A stretch of DNA of 64,000 bases from Winogradskyella endarachnes (GTDB lineage: Bacteria; Bacteroidota; Bacteroidia; Flavobacteriales; Flavobacteriaceae), in assembly GCF_009741275.1 (NCBI RefSeq), contig NZ_WOWS01000001.1, forward strand, positions 372,001-436,000, in the 5' to 3' direction. Position 1 is the first letter of the stretch, and every line of letters starts with the position of its first letter. The position numbers and the translations under genes were made by a program. Shown piece by piece: positions 18,244 to 27,941 of the stretch. The notes beneath the pieces were generated by a model, which was not told the origin of the DNA, did not search any database, and saw nothing but the letters and a program-made list of their open reading frames with translations.

Positions 18244-18594
18244 ATGAAAAAAATATATAGTTACATCGGTGTGTTTATGTTGATTTTAACATTAACTATT
18301 TTCTTTTTATATATTAAAAACACCAATAACAAAAGTAAAGCAACAAACCAATCGTTATACTCACTTAAGGTTATAGAAAATAAAGATTCTTGGATTTACG
18401 AAATTTACAAAAACGATACCATGTTTATAAGACAAGAATATATACCTTCCGCTAAAGGAAAACAGAGTTTCAAAACAAAAGAAGATGCTAAAAAAATAGG
18501 TAACCTCGTTGTGAGTAAACTATCTAAAAATGTTTTTCCAGTAATAAGTAAAAATGACCTAATAAATAATAACATTAATTTTGAAAATAAATAG
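18244..18594 (+). CDS. DUF4907 protein
   Basis: 116 residues from the ATG at 18244. The frame is open from 18196, but only this start places MKKIYSYIGVFMLILTL as an N-terminal signal anchor. The core (IENKDSWIYEIYKND, FIRQEYIPSAKGKQSF, TKEDAKKIGNLVVSKL) matches the short DUF4907 family of Bacteroidota, assigned by recall of the pattern. Function unknown. It lies 20 bp before the kinase gene. Confidence 0.75.
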   Translation: MKKIYSYIGVFMLILTLTIFFLYIKNTNNKSKATNQSLYSLKVIENKDSWIYEIYKNDTMFIRQEYIPSAKGKQSFKTKEDAKKIGNLVVSKLSKNVFPVISKNDLINNNINFENK

Positions 18595-18614
18595 TTTGAA
18601 TTAATCATTAAATT

Positions 18615-19646
18615 TTGGTAAAAAAAATCTCACATAAAGAACTTTTAATACACATTATAGTTTGGCTTTGTATTAGCCTTTTTCCGTTATTAACTGCTTA
18701 TATTGATTTAGGAAAAATTCCATCAAACTTATATTTTAGACAAGCCATTCGCCCAATTCTATTCTATGTAAATTACTCCTTTTTAGTTCCTCATTTTCTT
18801 TTAAAAAGAAGACTTATAGTATATGTTATATTATCTATTGGATTTTTAATACTTTATAATTACCTGAGTGAAGAGTTTATAACAACCACTTTTGCTAATG
18901 AGTTTGTAAACAGACCAAAACCTCCAATTATGCCAAAAGGACCTTTTGGTCTAAAACATGCTATTCCAGTAGTATTTTCATTTACTATATTTCTTTTAGG
19001 TGGTATTTTTAGTTTAGTTGTTGACTTTTACAAAAGAGATCGCGAGACTAAAGCTATAGAAAATGAACAAAAAGAAATTAAACTTCAATTTTTAAGAAAT
19101 CAACTAAACCCACATTTTTTATTCAACTCTCTAAATAGTATTTATTCTTTAGTACAGAGCAAATCCGATGATGCGCCAGAAGCTGTAATTACCTTATCAG
19201 AACTAATGAGGTATATGCTCTACGAAGCTGGTGATGAGCAAGTACCGTTAGAAAAAGAGATAAATTACATACAAAATTATATCGCTCTACAACGATTACG
19301 TTTAAAAAACACCGAAGCTGTTAAACTTAACATAAAAGGTGAGACTAGACACCTTAAAATATATCCTTTGTTATTAATTTCATTTATTGAAAATGCTTTT
19401 AAATACGGAACCGACTATAAAGGTAATACACAAATTGATATTAAAATTGTAGTTGAAAACGATAAATTAATTTTTAATGTAGAAAACATTGTGGGTATAT
19501 ATAAACGTGATGATAAAAATTCTGGTGTAGGCTTAGCAAACATAAAAAACCAACTAAACCATTTGTATAATAATAATCATGAATTAACCATAGAAGATGA
19601 TAAAACACTCTACAAAGTATATTTAACGATAAATCTTAAAAAATAA
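18615..19646 (+). CDS. LytS-type sensor histidine kinase (TTG start)
   Basis: 343 residues. Four hydrophobic segments (about 10-140) are followed by the phospho-acceptor His167 in LNPHFLFNSLNS, N-box ENAFKYG and G-box SGVGLANIKNQL. An in-frame TAA at 18609 lies just upstream and no ATG occurs before the membrane region, so translation probably begins at TTG 18615. Its stop overlaps the start of the regulator gene (TAATG), which implies coupled translation and a dedicated partner. Confidence 0.92.
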   Translation: MVKKISHKELLIHIIVWLCISLFPLLTAYIDLGKIPSNLYFRQAIRPILFYVNYSFLVPHFLLKRRLIVYVILSIGFLILYNYLSEEFITTTFANEFVNRPKPPIMPKGPFGLKHAIPVVFSFTIFLLGGIFSLVVDFYKRDRETKAIENEQKEIKLQFLRNQLNPHFLFNSLNSIYSLVQSKSDDAPEAVITLSELMRYMLYEAGDEQVPLEKEINYIQNYIALQRLRLKNTEAVKLNIKGETRHLKIYPLLLISFIENAFKYGTDYKGNTQIDIKIVVENDKLIFNVENIVGIYKRDDKNSGVGLANIKNQLNHLYNNNHELTIEDDKTLYKVYLTINLKK

Positions 19647-20389
19647 TGAAGTGCATAATTATTGATGATGAGCCCTTAGCTATTAATGTTATTGAATCTT
19701 ATTGTAAAGCATTAAGCGATGTTGAAGTAATCAGTACTTTTACCAACGCTATTGAAGCTTTAGATTTTATTAATAATAATGCCATAGATTTAGTGTTTTC
19801 TGATATTGAAATGCCAAATATTACAGGTATAGAACTTATTAAATCCTTAGAAGGAAAAGTACCTTATTTTATATTTACAACAGCATACCCAGAATACGCC
19901 TTAGAAGGATTTGATTTAAATGCTATAGATTATTTGGTAAAACCTATTCCTTTTCCTCGTTTCTTAAAAGCTGTAAATAGAGTAAAAGAAATGCTTAAAT
20001 TAAGTGAAGTTAATACCTCGTTTAATGTATCTTCAGCGGGTGGAGAACTAACAAAATCTATTACACAACAACATGAAGATGATTTTATTTTTGTAAAATC
20101 TGAATATGAAAATTTAAAAATAGATATTAAATCAATAAAACACATTCAAGGTTTAAAAGATTATTTAAAAATTCATTCTGAAGATTCTAAACCAATACTA
20201 ACATTAATGAGTTTTAAGGAAATACAAGATAAATTACCAGAAAATATATTTATTAGAGTACATCGTTCTTACATTGTCAATGTTAACAAAATTACATCTA
20301 TTCAAAAAAATAGAATTGTTATTAAAGATGAAAGAATTCCGATTGGAGAAAGTTATAAATCTATGGTTTATAGTAGACTGAATATTTAA
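19646..20389 (+). CDS. LytTR-family response regulator
   Basis: 247 residues. The receiver domain has DD at 7-8, phospho-acceptor Asp53 (LVFSDIEMPNITG) and Lys in YLVKPIPF. The linker is slightly longer than in the paralogue at 4900-5628. The LytTR domain contains FIRVHRSYIVNVNKI. It is the last gene of the Kelch-DUF4907-kinase-regulator unit and is followed by a strong terminator. The regulon is not visible here; the divergent DUF4270/barrel genes are candidates (inference). Confidence 0.93.
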   Translation: MKCIIIDDEPLAINVIESYCKALSDVEVISTFTNAIEALDFINNNAIDLVFSDIEMPNITGIELIKSLEGKVPYFIFTTAYPEYALEGFDLNAIDYLVKPIPFPRFLKAVNRVKEMLKLSEVNTSFNVSSAGGELTKSITQQHEDDFIFVKSEYENLKIDIKSIKHIQGLKDYLKIHSEDSKPILTLMSFKEIQDKLPENIFIRVHRSYIVNVNKITSIQKNRIVIKDERIPIGESYKSMVYSRLNI

Positions 20390-20404
20390 AAAATAATAAT
20401 ATAC

Positions 20405-20433
20405 AAAAACAGCGCTAAATTAGCGCTGTTTTT
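20405..20433. terminator. Bidirectional intrinsic terminator
   Basis: Perfect 12-bp stem aaaaacagcgct/agcgctgttttt around loop aaatt. It lies between the convergent LytTR regulator gene and fabG, with A and T tracts that serve both strands. Confidence 0.9.
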
Positions 20434-20460
20434 GTTTTTATATGATTATTTACAATAATA

Positions 20461-21207
20461 CTAAGTTAACATACCTCCATCTACATTTAAGGTTTGTCCT
20501 GTTATATAAGCACTTAAATCACTTGCTAAAAACACACAAGCATTTGCAACATCTTCAGGTGAACCTCCACGTTTAAGAGGGATTCCCGCTCTCCAACCTT
20601 TAACTGTTTCTTCATCTAATTTTGCTGTCATTTCAGTTTCAATAAAACCTGGAGCAATAACGTTACTTCTAATATTACGAGACCCTAACTCTAAAGCTAC
20701 AGATTTAGAAAACCCAATGATTCCGGCTTTTGAAGCAGCATAATTTGTTTGACCAGCATTGCCCTTAACACCAACAACAGAACTCATATTTATTATTGAC
20801 CCCTTACGTTGTTTCAACATGGTACGCTGTACAGCTTTTGTCATGTTAAATACTGATTTTAAATTAACCTCTATTACTTTATCAAAATCAGCTTCTTGCA
20901 TACGCATTAAAAGGTTATCTTTAGTGATACCTGCATTATTAATAAGAATATCAATAGTACCAAATTCTTCTAAAACATCTGCTGCCAATTTTTGAGCATC
21001 TTCAAAATTTGCAGCATTACTCTGGTAACCTTTTGCCTTAATCCCTTTTCCGTTCAATTCTTTTTCTAAAGCATTTGCCGCTTCAACTGAAGAACTATAT
21101 GTAAAAGCCACATTTGCACCATGATCTGCAAATACTTCAGCAATTCCTTTTCCAATGCCTCTACTTGCACCTGTTATAATGGCTGTTTTTCCTTCTAAAA
21201 GTTTCAT
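20461..21207 (-). CDS. fabG: 3-oxoacyl-[acyl-carrier-protein] reductase
   Basis: 248-residue short-chain dehydrogenase that reduces 3-oxoacyl-ACP with NADPH in fatty acid elongation. It has TGASRGIG (about 12-19), NNAG (about 89-92), catalytic Ser in NMSSVVGVKGNAGQTN, YAASK (about 156-160) and a C-terminal ITGQTLNVDGGM, all typical of FabG. It stands alone here, away from other fab genes. A -7-like TATATTTG occurs at 21301-21294 on the minus strand without a clear -33 element. Confidence 0.93.
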   Translation of the reverse strand: MKLLEGKTAIITGASRGIGKGIAEVFADHGANVAFTYSSSVEAANALEKELNGKGIKAKGYQSNAANFEDAQKLAADVLEEFGTIDILINNAGITKDNLLMRMQEADFDKVIEVNLKSVFNMTKAVQRTMLKQRKGSIINMSSVVGVKGNAGQTNYAASKAGIIGFSKSVALELGSRNIRSNVIAPGFIETEMTAKLDEETVKGWRAGIPLKRGGSPEDVANACVFLASDLSAYITGQTLNVDGGMLT

Positions 21208-21326
21208 ATCTATTTATTCAATTAGTTAGTCTTGTCTTTATCAACGACGTTTACAGTAAAATTATTAATTCAATTTTACGCTTCTTTTCAATTCAAATAT
21301 ACTATAAATTAAAAATTTTAAGACAT

Positions 21327-21360
21327 AAAAAAACCTCATATTTATATCAATATGAGGTTT
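21327..21360 (-). terminator. Intrinsic terminator after the M16 peptidase gene
   Basis: On the minus strand AAACCTCATAT pairs with ATATGAGGTTT across an 8-nt loop and is followed by seven T. It lies 24 bp past the peptidase stop. Confidence 0.85.
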
Positions 21361-21384
21361 AGATTAAAACTTAAAAAGTTATTC

Positions 21385-24357
21385 TTATTGCTTTAACTCT
21401 TCAGTTTGGTTATAATTAAAAAGATAATCAATATCTAATTCTTTTATAGTTCCTAATTTACTTAAGGCATCAAAATCCATATCTTTCTTATTTCCAATAA
21501 CCATAACATTATAATTTTCACCTTTAATGTTATTATTAAAGAAGGATTTAAGATCATCCATTGTCATATTCTTTATAGTATTATAGATTTCTTCACGGTT
21601 ATCATTATCAATACCTCGCTTTTTTAAGCCTTCATAAGTCCAGAATATATTAGACTTTGTAATTCGTTTTGCTGCAATTTTCTTTAACGTTGCTTCTTTT
21701 GCTTGGTTAAATTGGTCTTCTGCTTCTGGCATATTTGTCATTAACTCCATCATTGCATTAACAGCTTGTTCTAATTTATTAGCTTGTGTACCTACATATG
21801 CCATGGTATAATCTGGTTTTCCTTGCTCACTTGCCATTCTATAACTAGAAAAAGCAGAATAAGCTAAAGATTTAGATTCTCTAATTTCTTGAAACACAAT
21901 CGACGATAATCCACTACCAAAATAGGTGTTAAACAACTGAGATGCTGCCATTTTCTCTGCACTAAACTCCTCTCCTTTTGCTAATAATAAAATCTCGCTT
22001 TGTACCATGTCATAGTCTACAAAGTACACATTACCTCCTGTTTCTAAATTAGTATATTCTATTTTTTCTGGATAGTCTAATAAAGTTTCTGGTATTTTGT
22101 GATGTTTATTTAAAGCGGCTTTAGCTTCATCTTCTGCATTACCATAGTAAAATATTCTTTGCTTATAGGCACGCATTTCTTTAATCTTATTAACTAATTC
22201 AACAGGACTTATAGCTTTAAGCTCTACTTCTGAATAAATATTTCTTAATCTAGAATTTTCACCATATTGTCCGTAACTCATTAAACCATTCCAAAAAATA
22301 TTTCCTTTTTGAGTTTTACCATCTTCTCTTCCTTTTAAAATACTCTGTACATATTTATCGTAAGATTCTTGGTTGGCTTCAGCGTTATTCCATAAATGTT
22401 CTAAGAGTTCTAAACCGGCATCTAAATTTTCTTTAAGACCAGAAATACCAACATATGTTTTATCACTAGAAGAAAAGACATTGTAACTTACTCCAATTTT
22501 ATAAAACTCTTGTTTTAACTGTTCTGGTGTATATTTTTCAGTTCCTAAATAATCTAAATATCCAGCAGCAAGGGATAACATTTTGTCATTATCTTGTCCC
22601 ATATCAAATATGATATTTAAATCAAAAATATCGTTGTTTGGGTTTTCTATAAAAGATAATTTAAGTCCGTTATCTGTTTTAGACTCTTTAATTGCTGTTT
22701 TGTAATCTATAAATTGAGGCTTTAAATCTGGAGAAACCATTTTGTTAATAGATTTTAAGAAATCAGATTCTTTACCTCTATTTAATTCTATTGGAGTAAT
22801 ACCAGGATTTTCAACTTTTACAATAGATTTATCTTCACCTTTAAGTTTATGTACCTCTACGTAATTATTTCCATAGAAGGTGTTTGCAAAATCCACAACT
22901 TCTTGTTTAGTGATTTTTTTCATTTCATCTAATATCTCTAAACGATTTTTCCAATCTTGCTTACCAATAAATGCATCTAAATAAGCATAAGCTGTAGCAG
23001 AGCCATTTTCGTACTCTCTAATTTGTGATAATCGCATGTCATTAATTACGGCATCTAACAACCAGTCTTCAAACTCGCCTTTTTTAATTTTATCTATTTG
23101 CTGTAACAATAAGTCTTTAACTTCATCTAATGTTTGGTCTGCTTTTGGAGAACCATAAAGTAAATGAAAACCATAATCATTATTAAAATTTGTAAAAGAA
23201 GAAGCACGTTGTACTAACTGTTTTTGATTAAGATTTAAGTCTATTAAACCAGCCTGAGAATTAGCTAACATATAATCTACTAAATTTAAAATAACCTCTT
23301 GATCAGAACCTTTTCCTTTAGACCTAAAAGCAACATAAATAGATTCTGCCGTTGGGCCTAAAACTTCTTTTTTAACAGGAGTTGTAATAGGATCTAACTC
23401 TGGAAAAGTTGGATGCGTAACTTCCTTTTTCTCGTAACTACCAAAAGCTTTGTTAACTTTTTGAATTGTAGAATCAAAATCTAAATCACCTACCATAATT
23501 ACTGCCATGTTATTTGGTACATAATATTTATCGAAATAAGCATTAATAGCTTCCATTGAAGGATTCTTTAAATGCTCTGAAATACCAATTGTAGACTGTG
23601 TACCATATGGATGTGTTGGGTACAACCCTTCTAAAGTTGCAAAGTATTGTTTACGTCCATCACTATCTTGTCCTCTATTAAATTCTTCATATACAGCTTC
23701 TAATTCGGTATGAAATAATCGTAAAACTAGTTTACTAAAACGCTCACTTTCTATCTCTAACCATTTATCTACTTCGTTTGAAGGTATCTTATTTACATAA
23801 ACTGTTTGTTCATTAGACGTAAAAGCATTTGTCCCTTCTGCACCTAATGAATTGGTCATTTTATCATACTCATTAGCAATAGATAACTTAGAAGCTTCTA
23901 ATGAAATCTCATCAATCTTTTTATAAATTTCTTTTTTCTTTTCTGGGTCTTTTTCTGCTTTATGCTTTTCGTACAAATCAGAAATTTGTTTTATCAATTT
24001 AGATTCTTCTTCATAGTTTAGAGTTCCTATTTTATCGGTTCCCTTAAAAACCATGTGTTCTAAATAGTGTGCTAAACCTGTATTATCTGCTGGATCGTAT
24101 GTTGAACCTGCTCTAACTGCAATAAGTGTTTGTATTTTAGGCTCTTCCTCATTTTTACCTAAATAAACTTTAAGCCCGTTATCTAGAGTATAAAGTCTTA
24201 ATCCGGTTGGATCGTTTGTGACGGTTTCATAATTGAATCCATTAGCGTCTTGACTGGTTTCAATAATGTAACCGACCTTTTTAGTTTCGTTTTCGGTTTT
24301 ACACCCAAAACATACTGCAACTAACAAAAGCAGTAATACTGATTTAGTGATTTTCAT
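21385..24357 (-). CDS. M16-family zinc metallopeptidase lipoprotein
   Basis: 990 residues with a lipoprotein signal (lipobox-like CFGC, Cys19). The M16 N-terminal domain carries the inverted zinc motif HYLEH (His97, Glu100, His101) and a downstream acidic ligand region (ELEAVYEEFNRG). A second M16-type half (about 520-980) lacks the zinc motif, as is usual for the inactive half of pitrilysin/insulinase-like enzymes. It probably degrades peptides in the periplasm or at the outer membrane. Monocistronic, flanked by terminators. Confidence 0.92.
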   Translation of the reverse strand: MKITKSVLLLLLVAVCFGCKTENETKKVGYIIETSQDANGFNYETVTNDPTGLRLYTLDNGLKVYLGKNEEEPKIQTLIAVRAGSTYDPADNTGLAHYLEHMVFKGTDKIGTLNYEEESKLIKQISDLYEKHKAEKDPEKKKEIYKKIDEISLEASKLSIANEYDKMTNSLGAEGTNAFTSNEQTVYVNKIPSNEVDKWLEIESERFSKLVLRLFHTELEAVYEEFNRGQDSDGRKQYFATLEGLYPTHPYGTQSTIGISEHLKNPSMEAINAYFDKYYVPNNMAVIMVGDLDFDSTIQKVNKAFGSYEKKEVTHPTFPELDPITTPVKKEVLGPTAESIYVAFRSKGKGSDQEVILNLVDYMLANSQAGLIDLNLNQKQLVQRASSFTNFNNDYGFHLLYGSPKADQTLDEVKDLLLQQIDKIKKGEFEDWLLDAVINDMRLSQIREYENGSATAYAYLDAFIGKQDWKNRLEILDEMKKITKQEVVDFANTFYGNNYVEVHKLKGEDKSIVKVENPGITPIELNRGKESDFLKSINKMVSPDLKPQFIDYKTAIKESKTDNGLKLSFIENPNNDIFDLNIIFDMGQDNDKMLSLAAGYLDYLGTEKYTPEQLKQEFYKIGVSYNVFSSSDKTYVGISGLKENLDAGLELLEHLWNNAEANQESYDKYVQSILKGREDGKTQKGNIFWNGLMSYGQYGENSRLRNIYSEVELKAISPVELVNKIKEMRAYKQRIFYYGNAEDEAKAALNKHHKIPETLLDYPEKIEYTNLETGGNVYFVDYDMVQSEILLLAKGEEFSAEKMAASQLFNTYFGSGLSSIVFQEIRESKSLAYSAFSSYRMASEQGKPDYTMAYVGTQANKLEQAVNAMMELMTNMPEAEDQFNQAKEATLKKIAAKRITKSNIFWTYEGLKKRGIDNDNREEIYNTIKNMTMDDLKSFFNNNIKGENYNVMVIGNKKDMDFDALSKLGTIKELDIDYLFNYNQTEELKQ

Positions 24358-24388
24358 TGTATAGATTTAAATTGATTGAATAACGGAT

Positions 24389-24426
24389 AAAAAAAATCCA
24401 TTAGCTAAAAATATAGCCAATGGATT
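24389..24426 (-). terminator. Intrinsic terminator after sucD
   Basis: A 13-bp stem AATCCATTAGCTA/TAGCCAATGGATT with one mismatch and a 6-nt loop. On the minus strand it is followed by eight T. It closes the lpx-efp-lpxD2-sucD stretch. Confidence 0.85.
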
Positions 24427-24466
24427 AATAACGAGATGTTTTTATATTTATTTTAACAGAAGTTTT

Positions 24467-25339
24467 TTATCCTAAAACTTCAGCTACTTTTTTACCAATT
24501 TCAGCAGGAGAATCAACAACATGGATTCCACAAGCTCTCATAATTTTCTTTTTTGCTTGAGCAGTATCATCACTACCTCCTACAATAGCACCAGCATGTC
24601 CCATTGTACGACCGGCAGGTGCAGTTTCACCAGCAATAAAACCGATAACAGGTTTCTTACTTCCACTTTCTTTGTACCAGTTAGCAGCATCAGCTTCTAA
24701 TTGACCACCAATTTCACCTATCATTACAACAGCTTCAGTATCTGGGTCATTAATTAATAATTCTACGGCTTCTTTAGTAGTGGTTCCAATAATTGGATCC
24801 CCACCAATACCAATTGCAGTAGTGATACCTAAACCTTGCTTTACAACTTGATCAGCAGCTTCATACGTTAACGTACCAGACTTAGAAACAATACCTACAT
24901 TACCAGATTTAAAAACAAAACCAGGCATGATACCTACCTTAGCTTCTCCCGGAGTAATAACACCAGGACAGTTTGGGCCAATTAATCTACATTCTTTATT
25001 TTTTATATAGTCAGCAGCTTTAATCATATCTGCAACAGGAATACCTTCAGTAATTGTAATAATTACTTTGATACCTGCATCTGCAGCTTCCATTATGGCA
25101 TCAGCAGCAAACGCTGGTGGTACAAAAATAATTGTAGTATCTGCACCTACTTTTTCTACAGCTTCAGCAACTGTATTAAAAACTGGCTTGTCTAAATGTG
25201 TTTGTCCTCCTTTACCTGGAGTAACACCTCCTACAACATTTGTTCCATATTCAATCATTTGCCCAGCGTGAAATGTTCCTTCACTTCCTGTAAAACCTTG
25301 AACTATAATATTAGAATTCTTATTAACTAAAACGCTCAT
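24467..25339 (-). CDS. sucD: Succinyl-CoA synthetase alpha subunit
   Basis: 290 residues. CoA-binding domain (about 4-100, [20 protein letters not shown]), GPNCPGV, and the phosphohistidine segment [10 protein letters not shown]. It forms succinyl-CoA/succinate with SucC and nucleotide in the TCA cycle. sucC is not in this window. It follows the second lpxD-like gene by about 110 bp, so it may have its own promoter (CAAAAATA at 25377-25384 is a minus-strand -7 match without a good -33). Confidence 0.95.
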   Translation of the reverse strand: MSVLVNKNSNIIVQGFTGSEGTFHAGQMIEYGTNVVGGVTPGKGGQTHLDKPVFNTVAEAVEKVGADTTIIFVPPAFAADAIMEAADAGIKVIITITEGIPVADMIKAADYIKNKECRLIGPNCPGVITPGEAKVGIMPGFVFKSGNVGIVSKSGTLTYEAADQVVKQGLGITTAIGIGGDPIIGTTTKEAVELLINDPDTEAVVMIGEIGGQLEADAANWYKESGSKKPVIGFIAGETAPAGRTMGHAGAIVGGSDDTAQAKKKIMRACGIHVVDSPAEIGKKVAEVLG

Positions 25340-25452
25340 TTGATATTGTTGTTTTTAAGTTTTAAAATTTGTTGCACAAAAATAAGAGATTTATTACGCA
25401 AAACCGACCTCTTTTATAATTTTTATTTAAGACTAAAAATCTTTAATTAAAA

Positions 25453-26388
25453 TTATATGTTTTTTAATTTTTGAAGAATCTCTGGAATCATTTTAACGTA
25501 AGCACGCTCCTTAAAAAATGTTCTTGCCTCTATAGCAGGAGAGCCAAAATAAGTTTTACCTTCTTCAGTGGTATGTCCTAAACCAGATTGCGCATATAAA
25601 ACAGTACCCTTTGTTATTGTAATACCACTTTTTACACCAACTTGTCCCCAAATTGTTACGTTATCCTCAACAACTACGCAACCGGCAATACCAGTTTGGG
25701 ATGCTATTAAACATTTTTTACCAATAACAGTGTCGTGACCTATTTGTATTTGATTATCTAATTTAGAGCCTTCTCCAATAGTTGTATCTCCTGTTACACC
25801 TCTATCAATAGTACATAATGCACCTATATCTACATTATCCTTTATAATAACACGACCACCAGATTTTAATTGATCATAACCTTCTGGCCTATTTTTATAA
25901 TAAAATGCACTTGCTCCTAAAATAGTACCAGCATGTATAGTAACGTTATCACCAATAATAGCATCATCGTAAATGCTTACGTTAGAATGTATAATGCAGT
26001 TTTTACCAATAGTAACATTATTACCAATAAAACAATTTGGTTGAATTTGAGTTCCTTCTCCTATTTTAGAATCATTTGCAATTGCATAATTTGATGCTTT
26101 AAAGGGCTTAAAATGTTCTGTAAGCTTATTAAAATCTCTAAAAGGATCATCTGAAATTAAAAGCGCCTTCCCCTCCGGACATTCAACATCTTTATTAATT
26201 AAAACAATGGTAGCTGCAGATTTTAATGCTTTATCATAATATTTTGGATGATCAACAAATACAATATCACCTGGTTCTACCACATGAATTTCGTTAATGC
26301 CCAAAATTTCAAAATCGTCAGCACCTTTGTATTCGCAGTTAATTAATGATGCAATTTGTTTTAAGGAATGTGGCTTTGGAAATTTCAT
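25453..26388 (-). CDS. LpxD-like acyltransferase, second paralogue
   Basis: 311 residues with an LpxD-type N-terminal uridine-binding-like domain (about 1-100) and a left-handed beta-helix of hexapeptide repeats (about 105-265). The His matching the E. coli LpxD catalytic His239 is present ([11 protein letters not shown]). The second conserved His region (VGHLVIG in the neighbouring lpxD, NGHMEI in E. coli) reads VKSGITI here, so this His is lost. LpxD adds the N-linked 3-hydroxyacyl chain in lipid A synthesis. This copy may have altered acyl or sugar specificity. Downstream of efp. Confidence 0.85.
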   Translation of the reverse strand: MKFPKPHSLKQIASLINCEYKGADDFEILGINEIHVVEPGDIVFVDHPKYYDKALKSAATIVLINKDVECPEGKALLISDDPFRDFNKLTEHFKPFKASNYAIANDSKIGEGTQIQPNCFIGNNVTIGKNCIIHSNVSIYDDAIIGDNVTIHAGTILGASAFYYKNRPEGYDQLKSGGRVIIKDNVDIGALCTIDRGVTGDTTIGEGSKLDNQIQIGHDTVIGKKCLIASQTGIAGCVVVEDNVTIWGQVGVKSGITITKGTVLYAQSGLGHTTEEGKTYFGSPAIEARTFFKERAYVKMIPEILQKLKNI

Positions 26389-26456
26389 ATCTTAATATTA
26401 AGTTCTCAGTCACAGAAAGGATTCTAACTATTGAGGTTGTGACTGCTTTCTGAAAT

Positions 26457-27023
26457 TTATTCTTTAATACGTTCTTTATATGTGCCTTTTGCAGTTTCTA
26501 CCTTAATTTTATCACCTTCATTAATAAATAGTGGTACATTAACTATTGCTCCAGATTCTACAGTTGCTGGTTTAGTAGCATTTGTAGCTGTATTTCCTTT
26601 AACCCCAGGTTCTGTTGCTGTTATTTCTAAAATAACCGATGCTGGTAATTCTACTGAAAGTGGCATATTATCTTCAGTATTAATCTGAATAGTTACCACT
26701 TCACCTTCCTTCATTAAGTCTGGTCTATCTAATGCAGACTCTAATAATCTAATTTGAGTGTAATCTGCTTCATTCATAAAATGATAAAACTCACCATCAT
26801 TATATAAATATTGAAATTTATGTGTTTCTACACGTATATCGTCTATCTTATGACCTGCTGAAAATGTATTATCTATTACCTTTCCACTTGTAACACTTTT
26901 TAACTTAGTTCTTACAAAAGCAGGACCTTTACCAGGCTTAACATGAAGAAATTCTATTATTTTATAAATGTCATTATTATACTTTATACATAATCCGTTT
27001 CTAATATCTGAAGTACTTGCCAT
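26457..27023 (-). CDS. efp: Elongation factor P
   Basis: 188 residues, the usual length, with three beta-barrel domains. The tip loop VKPGKGPAFVR carries Lys32, the residue modified in many EF-P proteins. EF-P relieves ribosome stalling at proline runs. It is embedded between lpxA and the second lpxD-like gene, an arrangement I recall from other flavobacteria. Confidence 0.95.
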   Translation of the reverse strand: MASTSDIRNGLCIKYNNDIYKIIEFLHVKPGKGPAFVRTKLKSVTSGKVIDNTFSAGHKIDDIRVETHKFQYLYNDGEFYHFMNEADYTQIRLLESALDRPDLMKEGEVVTIQINTEDNMPLSVELPASVILEITATEPGVKGNTATNATKPATVESGAIVNVPLFINEGDKIKVETAKGTYKERIKE

Positions 27024-27085
27024 TATTATTTTTTATTTATTAATATAAGTTTTTAAGCGATTTATTGATTTCAATAAATACTATT

Positions 27086-27871
27086 TTAATTAGATTTAAA
27101 GTAACCTTTCATTATACCACGATGAGAGTTTTTAATGAATTGTAAGATTTCATCGCGCTCTGGAGTGGCTTCCATCTCAGCTTCAATTAAATCTGAAGCC
27201 TGTGTATTATTGTAATTTTTTTGATAAAGCATGCGGTATATATTCTGAATCTCTCTTATTTTCTCCGTTGAATAACCTCTTCGTCTTAAACCAACTGAAT
27301 TAATACCAACATACGATAAAGGCTCTCTAGCTGCCTTTACATAAGGAGGAACATCTTTACGCACCAAGGAACCACCAGTTACAAACGCATGGTTTCCAAT
27401 AGAACAAAATTGATGTACAGCCGTCATACCAGCTAAAATCACATAATCACCTACAGTAATATGACCAGCAAGGGTACTATTATTGGAGAATATGCAGTTA
27501 TTACCGACAATACAGTCGTGTGCAATATGGCAATATGCCATTATTAAACAATTATTACCAACGACTGTTTTCATTCTGTCTGAAGTTCCTCTGTTAATGG
27601 TAACGCATTCTCTAATAGTAACGTTATCACCAATTTCTACAGTGGTTTCTTCGTCGTTATATTTTAAATCTTGAGGTACAGCAGATATTACTGCACCAGG
27701 GAAAATATTACAATTTTTTCCAATACGAGCACCTTCCATAATAGTTACATTACTTCCAATCCAAGTGCCCTCTCCAATTTTCACATTATTGTGTATTGTT
27801 GTAAAAGGCTCTATTACTACATTCTTTGCAATCTTTGCTCCAGGATGTACGTATGCTAGCGGTTGGTTCAT
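27086..27871 (-). CDS. lpxA: UDP-N-acetylglucosamine O-acyltransferase
   Basis: 261 residues of left-handed beta-helix with a C-terminal helical domain. It carries the catalytic His segment MAYCHIAHDC and GMTAVHQFCSIGNHAFVTGGS. LpxA transfers the first 3-hydroxyacyl chain from ACP to UDP-GlcNAc. It lies 70 bp after lpxC-fabZ in the lipid A operon. Confidence 0.95.
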   Translation of the reverse strand: MNQPLAYVHPGAKIAKNVVIEPFTTIHNNVKIGEGTWIGSNVTIMEGARIGKNCNIFPGAVISAVPQDLKYNDEETTVEIGDNVTIRECVTINRGTSDRMKTVVGNNCLIMAYCHIAHDCIVGNNCIFSNNSTLAGHITVGDYVILAGMTAVHQFCSIGNHAFVTGGSLVRKDVPPYVKAAREPLSYVGINSVGLRRRGYSTEKIREIQNIYRMLYQKNYNNTQASDLIEAEMEATPERDEILQFIKNSHRGIMKGYFKSN

Positions 27872-27941
27872 TTCTTATTTTTTAATTATAAACATGTTTG
27901 TACTTTAGTGTAAATGGGCTTTCTTATAAAAGTTTAATATA

